Source of the DNA: Flavobacterium saliperosum
Lineage (GTDB): Bacteria > Bacteroidota > Bacteroidia > Flavobacteriales > Flavobacteriaceae
NCBI RefSeq assembly: GCF_900100625.1
Contig: NZ_FMTY01000006.1
Coordinates: 98,375-162,374, forward strand
Reading direction: 5' to 3'
Length of the DNA stretch: 64,000 bases
Shown here: positions 18,081 to 27,122 of the stretch, one piece after another
Layout: each line of letters begins with the position of its first letter
How positions within the stretch are numbered: the stretch's first letter is position 1
The notes under the pieces: generated by a model
The model's database searches: none
What the model was told of the DNA's origin: nothing
The model's input: the letters and a program-made list of their open reading frames with translations, nothing else
Made by a program: the position numbers and the translations under genes

Positions 18081-18311
18081 TTATTTTAAGAAAGAATGCG
18101 CGGTAGTATCCTGCTCGTCTTCTCCTTTGTCTTTGAATAATTTTAATTGTTTGATCCAATACCAGTTGGCCGCACAACAGATAATGATGAAAATCCAGTT
18201 GATTGTGTTGGCAGTCCACCAGTTGGTTAATTCCATTTCTCTCATCCAATCCATTGGAGCGAAAAGGATTTCTTCGAATAAATAGGCTATTCCTTCAAAA
18301 AAAGCTTTCAT
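18081..18311 (-). CDS. Small membrane protein, DUF6341-like
   Basis: A 76-residue protein with an N-terminal amphipathic/hydrophobic part (MKAFFEGIAYLFEEILFAPM), an invariant-looking Trp-rich stretch (ELTNWWTANTINWIF) leading into one membrane helix, and a charged cytoplasmic tail with KDKGEDEQD. I recognise it as the small flavobacterial family DUF6341 that sits between purD, a DUF6427 gene and upp; the family number is from memory. Function unknown. Its conserved size and position argue that it is a real gene. Confidence 0.7.
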   Translation of the reverse strand: MKAFFEGIAYLFEEILFAPMDWMREMELTNWWTANTINWIFIIICCAANWYWIKQLKLFKDKGEDEQDTTAHSFLK

Positions 18312-18434
18312 AATGCGTTATGTTTTTAGTTTATTTGGAACTCACAGGGAAAGAAAGTAAAACTTCTTTGGTCTTGTTAGTCTCTTTTTTGTACAAATGT
18401 TATCTTTACAGTCACAAAAATATAAAATATCTGC

Positions 18435-19364
18435 ATGATAGCAAGTCTTTTTAATAAATCCCGACCAATTAATTACGTTTTAATCAGTTTATTGCTGGTT
18501 GTTTTTTATTTTTTGTACTTAACAAAGGACTTTTCATGGACGGATTATTATTTCACCATCGTTCAGAAAATTGGATTGTTATTCATTTTAATCGCGTCTT
18601 TATTTTTGGTTCGCTTCATCACCAAACGCAACGGACTGAGTAAAGACAACAGTTATGCGGCTTTTCTGTTTGTCATTTTTCTGATTCTTTTCCCGACGAC
18701 TTTGGTCAATACCAATATTATTCTGGCCAATTTCTTCCTGCTTTTGGCTTTGAGACGCCTGGTTTCAATGCAATCGTTGGTCACCCCGAAAGAAAAGATT
18801 TTTGATGCTTCGTTTTGGATTTTCGTAGCCTCTTTATTTCACTTTTGGTGTATTCTCTTTCTGATTTTGGTTTTCATTTCGATTGTTTTCCACGTATCGA
18901 GAGATTACCGGAACTGGTTGATTCCGTTCATTGCTTTTTTCTCGGTTTTAATTCTGTTCATGTTGGCCGTACTTATTTTAGACAGCGACCTTTTGGCGTA
19001 TGTGGCCGGAAAAATGCAAATCAGTTTCGACTTCACCTATTTTGAAAACGTATTCCAGAATATTGCCTTGGCGTTTTTTTCTTCGGTAGCGGTATTGTTT
19101 TTCACCACTCAGGTTCTGGCACTTCAGAACCGACCGTTGAACATGCAGTCGTCCTATAAAAAAATCCTTTTCACCTTTCTTTTAGGGGTTGCGGTGTATG
19201 TGTTGTCGGCCAGTAAAAACAACAGTTTCCTGATAGTTACCTTTTTTCCGTTATCGGTTTTGGGAACCAATTTTCTGGAAGGCTTGGACAACAAATGGCT
19301 GAAAGAAAGTGTTTTGGGAGGCTTGGTAGTGATAACCCTCATTATCTTTTTCGGACAATTATAG
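18435..19364 (+). CDS. Polytopic membrane protein, DUF6427-like
   Basis: A 309-residue integral membrane protein beginning MIASLFNKSRPINYVLISLL and containing about 8-9 hydrophobic segments with few polar residues. The sequence fits DUF6427, a flavobacterial family of unknown function found next to upp and the small DUF6341-type gene (from memory). It is divergent from the small membrane gene and convergent with upp, overlapping upp by 6 bases at the 3' end with no terminator between them. A YfhO- or O-antigen-ligase-like fold is conceivable but not supported by visible motifs. Confidence 0.7.
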   Translation: MIASLFNKSRPINYVLISLLLVVFYFLYLTKDFSWTDYYFTIVQKIGLLFILIASLFLVRFITKRNGLSKDNSYAAFLFVIFLILFPTTLVNTNIILANFFLLLALRRLVSMQSLVTPKEKIFDASFWIFVASLFHFWCILFLILVFISIVFHVSRDYRNWLIPFIAFFSVLILFMLAVLILDSDLLAYVAGKMQISFDFTYFENVFQNIALAFFSSVAVLFFTTQVLALQNRPLNMQSSYKKILFTFLLGVAVYVLSASKNNSFLIVTFFPLSVLGTNFLEGLDNKWLKESVLGGLVVITLIIFFGQL

Positions 19365-20012
19365 TTTGCTACCGTAAGCCAAATCACCGGCATCACCCAA
19401 CCCGGGAACAATGTAGTTTTTCTCATTCAGTTTTTCATCCAACGCGGCTACCCACAAATGGCAGTTTTCCGGAAGATTTTTTTTCAGAAATGCAATCCCT
19501 TCGGGAGCAGCAATGACCACCGCGATATGAATTTCCTTTGGTTTCTGTTCCAGGTGTAATTTGTGTAAAACCGCTACTAAGGATTGTCCGGTTGCCAACA
19601 TCGGGTCGATTAAAATCAGATTTTTATCCTGAAAAGAAGGCGCTGCCTGATACTCCACTAAAATTTCAAACTTGTCATCATTGTCATAATGATGGCGGTA
19701 GGCCGATACAAATCCGTTTTCCGCATCGTCAAAAAAATTCATAAAACCTTGGTGTAAGGCCAAACCGGCACGTAAGATAGAACACAAAACCACATTGTCG
19801 GCAATGGTTGTCGTGTGTTTAATTCCTAGAGGAGTCTGAACGGAAATGTCTTTATATTCTAATGTTTTACTCAGTTCATAGGCCATGATTTCTCCGATAC
19901 GTTCGATGTTTTTACGAAAACGCATACTGTCTTTCTGAATTGTAACGTCGCGAAGTTGCGTTAAAAAGTGGTTCAGAATGCTGTTTTTTTCGGAGATATA
20001 ATGAATGTGCAT
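19359..20012 (-). CDS. upp: Uracil phosphoribosyltransferase
   Basis: A 217-residue pyrimidine-salvage enzyme converting uracil and PRPP to UMP. It shows the PRPP-binding loop LILIDPMLATGQSLVAVL, the SILRAGLALHQGF segment, and the uracil-binding tail YIVPGLGDAGDLAYGS at the C-terminus. The ATG at 20012 gives the typical MHIHYISEKNSILNHFLTQLRD start; the frame continues upstream but with non-homologous sequence. Divergent from the DUF4254 gene. Confidence 0.93.
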   Translation of the reverse strand: MHIHYISEKNSILNHFLTQLRDVTIQKDSMRFRKNIERIGEIMAYELSKTLEYKDISVQTPLGIKHTTTIADNVVLCSILRAGLALHQGFMNFFDDAENGFVSAYRHHYDNDDKFEILVEYQAAPSFQDKNLILIDPMLATGQSLVAVLHKLHLEQKPKEIHIAVVIAAPEGIAFLKKNLPENCHLWVAALDEKLNEKNYIVPGLGDAGDLAYGSKL

Positions 20013-20053
20013 GGGAATTGAATTTATTTTTCGGACTATAAAAGTATAAAAAC

Positions 20054-20061
20054 TATATTTG
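20054..20061 (+). promoter_or_regulatory. Candidate -7 box (TATATTTG)
   Basis: Exact TAnnTTTG match 18 bases before the DUF4254 start, in the divergent gap with upp. No -33 box seen at usual spacing. Confidence 0.45.
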
Positions 20062-20079
20062 TAAATAAAATTTAAAACT

Positions 20080-20685
20080 ATGTTCGCTGAATTCGCCTTT
20101 CCTATTTTTGAGCAAAGCATCCGAGATTATCATGTAATCGACGATGTGTACCAACCCGTTTTGAATCCGTATGAAAAAGGTTCCATAGAATATTTATTGT
20201 ATGCCAAAAACTGGGTGGATACCGTGCAGTGGCATTATGAAGACATCGTTCGTGACCCGAATATTGATCCGGTAGCCGCTTTGGATCTGAAACGTAAAAT
20301 CGATGCTTCCAATCAAGTGCGTACCGATATGGTGGAATATATCGACAGTTATTTTCTTCAGAAATACAAAGATGTTCAGGTAAAACCGAATGCAAAAATC
20401 AATACCGAAAGTCCGGCTTGGGCAATGGATCGTTTGTCAATTTTGGCCTTGAAAATTTACCACATGAGCGAAGAAGCGAACCGCGCAGAAGCGACTCCGG
20501 AACACCGTGCCAAATGCCAGGAAAAATTAAACGTATTGTTGGATCAGAAAAACGACATGTTCATTTCAATCGGTCAGTTAATCGAAGATATCGAGAACGG
20601 TGATAAGTACATGAAAGTGTACAAACAAATGAAAATGTACAACGACGAGGAATTGAATCCGGTATTGTATCAAAACAAAAAATAG
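20080..20685 (+). CDS. DUF4254 domain protein
   Basis: A 201-residue soluble, mostly alpha-helical protein with no signal peptide. Recognisable conserved pieces are WVDTVQWHYEDIVRDPNID, ALDLKRKIDASNQVRTDMVE, and SPAWAMDRLSILALKIYHM, which match what I know of DUF4254. Function unknown. It lies 11 bases upstream of a GT9 heptosyltransferase-like gene, and this pairing suggests a role in lipid A-core or glycan assembly; that is inference. Confidence 0.8.
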   Translation: MFAEFAFPIFEQSIRDYHVIDDVYQPVLNPYEKGSIEYLLYAKNWVDTVQWHYEDIVRDPNIDPVAALDLKRKIDASNQVRTDMVEYIDSYFLQKYKDVQVKPNAKINTESPAWAMDRLSILALKIYHMSEEANRAEATPEHRAKCQEKLNVLLDQKNDMFISIGQLIEDIENGDKYMKVYKQMKMYNDEELNPVLYQNKK

Positions 20686-20696
20686 TCATCGCAACG

Positions 20697-21734
20697 ATGC
20701 CTAAACCAATACATATTGCTGTAATAAGGCTCTCAGCCATGGGTGATGTCGCAATGACGGTTCCTGTACTGAGAGCCTTAGTTTTGCAGCACCCCGAAGT
20801 GCAACTTACCGTGGTTTCCCGACCTTTTTTCAAACCTTTTTTCAACGGTATTCCGAATGTGGATTTTTTCGCGGTCGATTTGAATAAACGTCATAAAGGA
20901 TTTGCGGGCTTGCTCCGATTGTATGCCGATTTGCGAAAGCTAAATGTTGACGCTGTAGCTGATTTGCATAATGTACTGCGCTCTAAAGTGGTTCGGAATT
21001 TATTCGCGTTAAGCGGAAAAAAAGTGAGTGCCACCGATAAGGGAAGAGAAGCCAAAAAAGCCCTTACCAGATTCGAAAATAAAATTTTTGCTCCGGTAAA
21101 ACCGATGGTTGAACGGCATTGTGCAACATTTGCCGAGTTGGGTTTTACCATTGATTTGACAAATCCGAAATTTCCGAAAAGAGCGAACTTGTCTGAAAAA
21201 ATCATTACCGTTACCGGAACCAAATCGGAGAAATGGATTGGCATTGCGCCTTTTGCACAATACGAGAGTAAAGTGTATCCTTTCGATTTAATGAAGAAAG
21301 TAATTGATGCATTGGCTTCCGACCCAAGTCTTAAAGTGTTGCTTTTTGGAGGCGGGGAAAAAGAAATCCAATTGTTAAACCAGTTGCGGAACAGCCATTC
21401 CAATGTTGTTGTATTAGCCGGTAAACTGAAACTCCAACAGGAACTTGAAGTGATTTCCAATCTGGATGTAATGCTCAGTATGGATTCCGGGAATGCACAC
21501 CTTGCGGCTATGTTGGGCGTAAAAGTGATTACGCTTTGGGGCGCCACGCACCCTTTCGCCGGATTCAAACCGTTTCACCAACCGGATGATTTTTGCATTA
21601 CGGCCGACAGAAATGAATATCCGTTATTACCAACATCCGTTTACGGGAACAAAAAAGTGGATGGGTATGGGGATGTCATGCGCACGATTTTACCGGAAAC
21701 GGTTGTAACTAAAATAAAAAAGGAGCTTGAATAA
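20697..21734 (+). CDS. GT9 family glycosyltransferase (ADP-heptose:LPS heptosyltransferase-like)
   Basis: A 345-residue GT-B enzyme of family GT9 (WaaC/WaaF/WaaQ-like), expected to add a sugar to the LPS core at the cytoplasmic face of the inner membrane. It starts IHIAVIRLSAMGDVAMTVPVL, with the Asp/Gly-rich acceptor loop of GT9. It contains IGIAPFAQYESKVYPFDLM, VLLFGGGEKEIQLLNQL and SMDSGNAHLAAMLGVKVITLWGATHPFAGF, the nucleotide-sugar binding region. Bacteroidota cores do not always contain heptose, so the donor is open. Likely cotranscribed with the DUF4254 gene. Confidence 0.85.
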   Translation: MPKPIHIAVIRLSAMGDVAMTVPVLRALVLQHPEVQLTVVSRPFFKPFFNGIPNVDFFAVDLNKRHKGFAGLLRLYADLRKLNVDAVADLHNVLRSKVVRNLFALSGKKVSATDKGREAKKALTRFENKIFAPVKPMVERHCATFAELGFTIDLTNPKFPKRANLSEKIITVTGTKSEKWIGIAPFAQYESKVYPFDLMKKVIDALASDPSLKVLLFGGGEKEIQLLNQLRNSHSNVVVLAGKLKLQQELEVISNLDVMLSMDSGNAHLAAMLGVKVITLWGATHPFAGFKPFHQPDDFCITADRNEYPLLPTSVYGNKKVDGYGDVMRTILPETVVTKIKKELE

Positions 21735-21741
21735 GCTCCTT
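21720..21741. terminator. Bidirectional terminator overlapping a stop codon
   Basis: A perfect 9-bp stem (AAGGAGCTT / AAGCTCCTT) whose loop contains the TAA stop region of the GT9 gene. Followed by T-rich sequence on the + strand; serves the convergent pair. Confidence 0.65.
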
Positions 21742-21748
21742 ATTTTAT

Positions 21749-22543
21749 TTATTGTCCCAGATAGGTGACCTCAATTCGGCAGAGATTGCCCATTGCGGTT
21801 GTTTTTCCGATAACATGAGGTGAAGCCGAAGTCAAATTGTCATCGGCAATCCCCCAATAAGAGGCGTTTAAGTTACAGGTCTGCCCCACTGTAAGTTGTA
21901 CGGTATAGATAATGGTTGTCTGGTTGAACAATTCATAAATATCGGTATTACCGCCCCACATCCCGCCGTCTTTAAAGAAACTGGTGGAGTAGGTGTAAGA
22001 ATCCGTATTTACACCATTTACCGTCAAACGGAAATTACCTTCCACAAAACCAAGTTTTGCATCGGTATCATCAACAGTGGTTGCACCCAAATACCCATGC
22101 AGTATGATTTGGTAGGTGCCATTGTAAGGTGCCACAAAACTCTTTGCATTTAAATTCGGAATGTTGGTATAGGTTGAGGCTGTAGTAGCGCAGGCTAAAT
22201 TCGCATTTTGAACGAACGATACATTGTATTTTCTTTGGAATTGGGAAATCCAGGAAGTGCCATCCCAGAAATAAACACCCGGCACAACCGAATAGGTTCC
22301 TGCCGTGGTAGCCGTATTCCAAACGGATGTTCCTGCAACTAGGGCACCGCCTTGTGGGTTGATAACCGGTGCGGCCACATTGGTAGCGGTCAATGCCACT
22401 CTGGGCAATAAAAAACCGGTGGTTGAGGAGTTGATTTCTAAGGCTGCCCGAGGGGTGGTTGTTCCGATTCCAACCTGTGAATACACGTTTACGCTAAGGG
22501 TAATTGACAGGATACAGATTGCAAACTTGTAAAAAGTTTTCAT
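21749..22543 (-). CDS. Exported protein with GIGTTTP head (fibre/jelly-roll-like)
   Basis: A 264-residue protein with a clear signal peptide (MKTFYKFAICILSITLSVNVYSQ, cleavage after YSQ likely). It is followed by VGIGTTTPRAALEINSSTTGFLLPRV, a motif common at the start of secreted Bacteroidota fibre-like proteins. The middle has GVYFWDGTSWISQ. The C-terminal ~150 residues are beta-rich, with PYNGTYQIILHGYLG, FRLTVNGVNTDSY and a final CRIEVTYL that resemble C1q/TNF-like jelly-roll domains. No C-terminal T9SS sorting domain is evident. Located between two terminators, so it is a single-gene unit. Function unknown; surface or extracellular location is inferred. Confidence 0.7.
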   Translation of the reverse strand: MKTFYKFAICILSITLSVNVYSQVGIGTTTPRAALEINSSTTGFLLPRVALTATNVAAPVINPQGGALVAGTSVWNTATTAGTYSVVPGVYFWDGTSWISQFQRKYNVSFVQNANLACATTASTYTNIPNLNAKSFVAPYNGTYQIILHGYLGATTVDDTDAKLGFVEGNFRLTVNGVNTDSYTYSTSFFKDGGMWGGNTDIYELFNQTTIIYTVQLTVGQTCNLNASYWGIADDNLTSASPHVIGKTTAMGNLCRIEVTYLGQ

Positions 22544-22650
22544 TGTGGTTTGATGTTAGTTTTCGGTTAAATTTTTATTAAAATTTTAGCGAAACTATAA
22601 AAAACCCACATGTTAAGCCGATTATGTTATATAATATCGATGAAAAACAA

Positions 22651-22686
22651 AAAAAATCGACTAATTACAAAATTAGCCGATTTTTT
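22651..22686 (-). terminator. Intrinsic terminator of the ferredoxin reductase gene
   Basis: Stem AAAAAATCGACTAATT / AATTAGCCGATTTTTTT with one mismatch and an ACAA loop, 26 bases beyond the stop of the - strand reductase gene. Confidence 0.7.
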
Positions 22687-22711
22687 TATAATTGGTTGTT
22701 TTACAGAGGAT

Positions 22712-23764
22712 TTATACGTCGTCATAATCCACATAAATCTCTTCTGTGGTTGGGTGGGCCTGACAGGTTAAGATTAAACCGTCGGCAATTTCTTTATCGG
22801 TTAGGATGGCATTCTTTTTCATTTCGGCAGCGCCCTTGGTAACTCGGGCCAAACAGCTGCTGCAAATTCCGCCCTGACAAGAATAGGGAGCGTCAATGCC
22901 TTGTTTTAAAGCGGCTTCCAGAATGGTCTGTTTTTGCGCCATTTCAAAACTCACTTCCTCGTCATCTACCATCACGGTAATTTTGGTATGTCCGCCTAAA
23001 GTGTTTTCGGAGCTGGTTTCGTTTGGCGAAGTTGCGAACAATTCAAATTTGATGTCTTTTTCCGGAACATTGTGTTCTTTAAGAACCGTACTAACGGTAG
23101 AAATCATGTCTTCCGGTCCGCACAAATAATATTTGGCAAATTCCTTTTCCGCGTGTTTGTTTTTTAATACAAAATTGACGGCTGATTTATCAATTCTTCC
23201 AAACAAAGCCTCGTCAACATTTACCTGGGTGAAAGTAAAATGAACAAAGAAGCGTCCCACATATTTTAATTGTAAATCATGCAGTTGTTTGTAAAAAATG
23301 GTTTCTTCCGGAGATTTATTACCGAAAAGCAAAACAAAAGTACTTTTGGGTTCGTTATGCAAAACCGATTGGATAATCGACATGATTGGCGTGATTCCGC
23401 TTCCTGCTGCAAAAGCCGCATAATTTCTCTGGTTCTCCGCTTTGGGTTCAAACGTAAAACGGCCTTCGGGAACCCCTACTTCAATCAGGTCGCCCTGTTT
23501 CAGAGTAGTATTGGCAAACTGTGAAAAAACGCCATTGGAAACGGCTTTAATGGCAATACGGAATTCACCACTATCAGGAGCCGAGCATAACGAATACGCT
23601 CTTCGGATTTCCTTTCCGTCCAGTGTCAGTTTTAAATTAACATATTGTCCTGCAGTAAAAGCATATTGTGATTTTAATTCTTCCGGAACATTAAAAGCGA
23701 CGGAAACGGCTTGTGGTGTTTCGCGTCGTACTTCTTTTATGAGTAGTTTATAAAATGTTGACAT
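22712..23764 (-). CDS. PaaE-type flavodoxin/ferredoxin reductase with C-terminal 2Fe-2S domain
   Basis: A 350-residue soluble electron-transfer protein with three domains: an FAD-binding beta-barrel (about 1-105, FAD motif RRAYSLCS), an NAD(P)-binding domain (about 105-235, AAGSGITPIMSIIQS and YLCGPEDMI), and a plant-type 2Fe-2S ferredoxin domain (about 260-350) with Cys ligands in SCQGGICSSC and a distal Cys in LILTCQAHP. This is the layout of the phenylacetyl-CoA epoxidase reductase PaaE and related oxygenase reductases. No paa oxygenase genes are near, so it probably serves another acceptor. Monocistronic, flanked by a terminator and a -7 box. Confidence 0.88.
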   Translation of the reverse strand: MSTFYKLLIKEVRRETPQAVSVAFNVPEELKSQYAFTAGQYVNLKLTLDGKEIRRAYSLCSAPDSGEFRIAIKAVSNGVFSQFANTTLKQGDLIEVGVPEGRFTFEPKAENQRNYAAFAAGSGITPIMSIIQSVLHNEPKSTFVLLFGNKSPEETIFYKQLHDLQLKYVGRFFVHFTFTQVNVDEALFGRIDKSAVNFVLKNKHAEKEFAKYYLCGPEDMISTVSTVLKEHNVPEKDIKFELFATSPNETSSENTLGGHTKITVMVDDEEVSFEMAQKQTILEAALKQGIDAPYSCQGGICSSCLARVTKGAAEMKKNAILTDKEIADGLILTCQAHPTTEEIYVDYDDV

Positions 23765-23784
23765 GATATAATTTGTTTAAAAGG

Positions 23785-23792
23785 CAAAAATA
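23785..23792 (-). promoter_or_regulatory. Candidate -7 box for the ferredoxin reductase (TATTTTTG on - strand)
   Basis: Exact TAnnTTTG on the - strand, 20 bases upstream of the ATG at 23764. Confidence 0.45.
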
Positions 23793-24007
23793 ACTAATCT
23801 GAAATTTTTAAATATGATAAAAAGCAGAAATTAATTGTTCAGGAGTTTTAGGCAGGGATGTGAAAAGAAAGTTTTAAATGGTTTTCTCGCTGTATGTGAT
23901 AGTTGTTTTCAAAGACTTTCTTTCCCTTTCGGCCGATTTTTCCTTACAAATTTTACACATATTAAAAAGAAACGTATTTTTACCCGTATTTATACTAAAA
24001 AAAGATT

Positions 24008-26716
24008 TTGAAAGTTAAAGGAATAAAACGGTTTACCTTGAAAAACACGATATTAAAATATTTGTTGGTTGTTGGCTTTTCGGCGCTTTTAATTGCCTGT
24101 TCCACCAAAAAAAACTCATTCACTCGTAGGGCCTATCATTCGGTAACTACGGAATTCAACGTACTGTATAATGGTCAAATCGCTTTTGATAAAGGCGTAG
24201 AAGATCTGAAAGTAACCTACAAGGATAATTTCTGGGACATACTGCCGGTAGAACGCATGCAGGAAAAAACAGAAGCCATTCTTCCGGGCCAAACCAAAAA
24301 TGCCAATTTTGAACGTGCGGAAACCAAGGCAACCAAAGCCATTCAGAAACACTCCATGAATATAGACGGGGGCGAAAAGAATCCGCAAATGGACGAAGCA
24401 CACCTCCTGTTAGGAAAAGCCCGTTACTATGACAATCGTTTTCTTCCGGCCTTGGAAGCGTTCAATTACATACTGTACAAATATCCCACCAGCGATAAAA
24501 TATACGAGGCCAAGATTTGGCGAGAAAAAACCAACATCCGTTTGGAGAATGATGCGCAGGCCATCAAAAACCTGAAGATGTTGCTTAAGGATAAGAGATT
24601 AAAAGGGCAGGTACATGCCGATGCCAATGCCATTTTAGCACAAGCGTACCTGAATACCAATATCAAGGATACTGCAATTGCCAAACTGAAAATCGCCCGC
24701 GAGCTTACCGAACAAAAGGAAGAGCAAGCACGCTACAGTTTCATATTGGGTCAGTTGTATGAAAGCCTGAATTACCCGGACAGTGCCTATGCGGCATTTC
24801 AGGAAGTGATTGACATGAAACGAAAATCACCGCGTCGTTATGTCATTTGGGCACACGCAAAACAGGCGCAACAATTTGATTATAAAAACGGGGACACGCT
24901 TGCGTTTTCCGAGAAATATGACAAACTTTTAAAAGACAGGGAAAATCGTCCTTATCTCGATGTGATCAACCATCAGAAAGGATTGTTTTATGATAAGTTG
25001 GATAAGAAAAGCGACGCAAAAAAATACTACAATAAATCCCTTCGCTCCGTTTCACAGGACAATTATCTGATGGCCACCAATTACCGTAACCTGGCGGCGA
25101 TTTATTTTGAAGATGCGAAATACAAATCGGCCGGGAAATATTATGACAGTACGATGACGAAACTGGACATGAAATCACGCGAATATTTTGCCATTAAAAA
25201 GAAACGTGAAAATCTGGATGACGTCATAAAATATGAGGATATCATTCATTTAAACGACAGTATTCTGAAAGTGGTGGCCATGAATGACAACGACAGAAGA
25301 AATTTTTATGAAGCCCACATTTCGAAGCTAAAAATCGAAGACGAAAGAAAAGCGCTTGAAGCCGCTAAAAAAGCGGAAAAGGAAACCCTGCAACAACAAC
25401 AAAACCCGGGCGATACCCAAATCATGAAACCCGGCACAAATGATCCTCAGGGAGTTAAAGGAGGGAAAATGATGCCGCCATCCGGAGACCCTGTCAGTAT
25501 GGAGCCGCCATCCATGGTTTCGCCCACGCTACAAACCCGAGGCAGCGACGGACAATCCAATTTCTATTTTTACAATCCAACCACGGTTGCTTATGGAAAA
25601 AGCGAGTTCAGAAAGAAATGGGGTAACCGTAAACTAAAAGAGGACTGGCGTTGGACTTCAATGTCGGATACCTCCAATGACAATCAGGACAATACCGAGG
25701 AAGTCATTGCCGATGAAGTGGTGAAAGTGGATGAGAATCCATTGGTTAAAACCGAAAAACCGGAATATTCTGCCGATTTTTATCTGAGCCAACTGCCAAC
25801 CGAACAAAAAGTAATCGACAGTTTGGCACGAGACAGAAATTTTGCGTATTTCCAGTTGGGGAACATCTACAAGGAGAAGTTCAAGGAATACGAATTGGCC
25901 GCTTCAAAACTGGAAACGCTTTTGGCTCAAAAACCGGAGGAGCGATTAATCTTGCCGACGAAATACAATCTGTATAAAATATACGAAATCATTCATCCCT
26001 TGAAAGCCGAGGCGATGAAACAGGAAATAATTTCAGGTTACCCGAACAGTCATTATGCGCAGATTCTGCAGAACAGCGCAGTCCAGATTACCGACAGTCC
26101 GGCAATGGTTTACGGTACTTTATTCAAACAATACGAAAAAGGGGATTATCAGGAAACCCTAAAGCAAACCGAGCTGATGCTTCAGAATTTTGCGGGAGAC
26201 GAAATGGCACCGAAATTCGAATTGTTACGCGCACGAATTATCGCCCGATTGGAAGGGGTTTCAGAATACAAAAAAGCCCTTACGGCCATCGCACAAAACT
26301 ATCCTACGATTGATGAAGGAAAACAGGCCGATGCATTGGTGAAAAATGACATCCCGAAACTGGAAGCGCTGGAATTAGGAAAAGGCACGCCGGCTAGCTG
26401 GAAAATCGTGTACCAGATTCCGTATCCAAACGCCAGCGATACCAAAGTAAAAGTGCTGAACGAAAAGCTGCAGAAATACATCAAAGACCGAAACAGCGAA
26501 AAAATCACCTTGTCGAATGATGTTTACAGAGCCGATAAGAGTTTTTTGATTGTTCATGGCTTCAGTAGTAAGGAAGGGGCGTTGTCGACCATTTCGGTGT
26601 TGAAAGACTTCAAAGGCTATAAAATTCAGGACGCGGCTTTTGTGATTTCGAATGAAGATTACAAAGTGATTCAGATTAAAAAGAATCTACCGGAGTATCT
26701 GGCAACAATAAAATAA
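24008..26716 (+). CDS. sprE: Type IX secretion/gliding lipoprotein SprE (PorW)
   Basis: A 902-residue TPR lipoprotein required in Flavobacterium and Porphyromonas for type IX secretion and gliding. The signal peptide ends LLIACSTKKN (Cys31 counted from the TTG at 24008). A second TTG at 24038 would give a more usual MKNTILKYLL signal peptide with Cys21, and I consider it equally likely; no ATG exists before the lipobox. TPR-like helices cover about 100-400 and 600-780. A Pro/Gln/Met-rich low-complexity linker lies near residues 460-520. The motif NFYFYNPTTVAYGKSEFRK and the C-terminal SPOR-like domain are typical of SprE. Followed 4 bases later by a bactofilin gene. Confidence 0.88.
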   Translation: MKVKGIKRFTLKNTILKYLLVVGFSALLIACSTKKNSFTRRAYHSVTTEFNVLYNGQIAFDKGVEDLKVTYKDNFWDILPVERMQEKTEAILPGQTKNANFERAETKATKAIQKHSMNIDGGEKNPQMDEAHLLLGKARYYDNRFLPALEAFNYILYKYPTSDKIYEAKIWREKTNIRLENDAQAIKNLKMLLKDKRLKGQVHADANAILAQAYLNTNIKDTAIAKLKIARELTEQKEEQARYSFILGQLYESLNYPDSAYAAFQEVIDMKRKSPRRYVIWAHAKQAQQFDYKNGDTLAFSEKYDKLLKDRENRPYLDVINHQKGLFYDKLDKKSDAKKYYNKSLRSVSQDNYLMATNYRNLAAIYFEDAKYKSAGKYYDSTMTKLDMKSREYFAIKKKRENLDDVIKYEDIIHLNDSILKVVAMNDNDRRNFYEAHISKLKIEDERKALEAAKKAEKETLQQQQNPGDTQIMKPGTNDPQGVKGGKMMPPSGDPVSMEPPSMVSPTLQTRGSDGQSNFYFYNPTTVAYGKSEFRKKWGNRKLKEDWRWTSMSDTSNDNQDNTEEVIADEVVKVDENPLVKTEKPEYSADFYLSQLPTEQKVIDSLARDRNFAYFQLGNIYKEKFKEYELAASKLETLLAQKPEERLILPTKYNLYKIYEIIHPLKAEAMKQEIISGYPNSHYAQILQNSAVQITDSPAMVYGTLFKQYEKGDYQETLKQTELMLQNFAGDEMAPKFELLRARIIARLEGVSEYKKALTAIAQNYPTIDEGKQADALVKNDIPKLEALELGKGTPASWKIVYQIPYPNASDTKVKVLNEKLQKYIKDRNSEKITLSNDVYRADKSFLIVHGFSSKEGALSTISVLKDFKGYKIQDAAFVISNEDYKVIQIKKNLPEYLATIK

Positions 26717-26720
26717 AACT

Positions 26721-27122
26721 ATGTTCGACAAACCGCAAAAATCATACACCGACCTGTTGGGTAAAACCAACCGAATTGTGGAAGGTACCACCATTGAAGG
26801 TAATATTAGTTCTCAGGCCGATTTTCGTTTGGACGGACACTTAGTCGGAAATTTCACCTCCACCGGACGTTTGGTTATTGGTCCGGCCGGAAGCGTTACC
26901 GGTGATGTCATCTGTAAAACGGCGGATATCGAAGGGAAGTTTAACGGAAAAATCGACGTTACCGACATTTTGAATATCCGTTCCAAAGCGTCCATAAAAG
27001 GAGAAGCCACGGTGGGAAAACTTTCTGTGGAACCCGGAGCCGATTTCAGCGCTTCCTGCGTAATGCGAAATACCATTAAAAACAGCAATTCTCATGGAGG
27101 ATCCGAAGAAAAAAGCGCCTAA
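26721..27122 (+). CDS. Bactofilin (polymer-forming cytoskeletal protein)
   Basis: A 133-residue bactofilin (DUF583). After a short N-terminal tail comes the right-handed beta-helix core: NRIVEGTTIEGNISSQADFRLDG, GNFTSTGRLVIGPAGSVTGDV and IEGKFNGKIDVTDILNIRS. These proteins polymerise into membrane-associated filaments that position cell-wall or polarity factors. Its place between sprE and the ATP synthase genes suggests it may be cotranscribed with the secretion lipoprotein. The last 29 bases overlap atpZ in another frame. Confidence 0.88.
   Translation: MFDKPQKSYTDLLGKTNRIVEGTTIEGNISSQADFRLDGHLVGNFTSTGRLVIGPAGSVTGDVICKTADIEGKFNGKIDVTDILNIRSKASIKGEATVGKLSVEPGADFSASCVMRNTIKNSNSHGGSEEKSA

Noticed and set aside
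20891..21568. 225-codon open frame on the - strand inside the GT9 gene
   Set aside because: Antisense shadow; the + strand frame has all GT9 motifs.
22712..23764. PaaE as evidence for a phenylacetate degradation cluster together with the CapK/PaaK-like gene
   Set aside because: The two genes are 6 kb apart, no paaABCD or other paa genes are present, and the PaaK-like gene sits in a polysaccharide operon.
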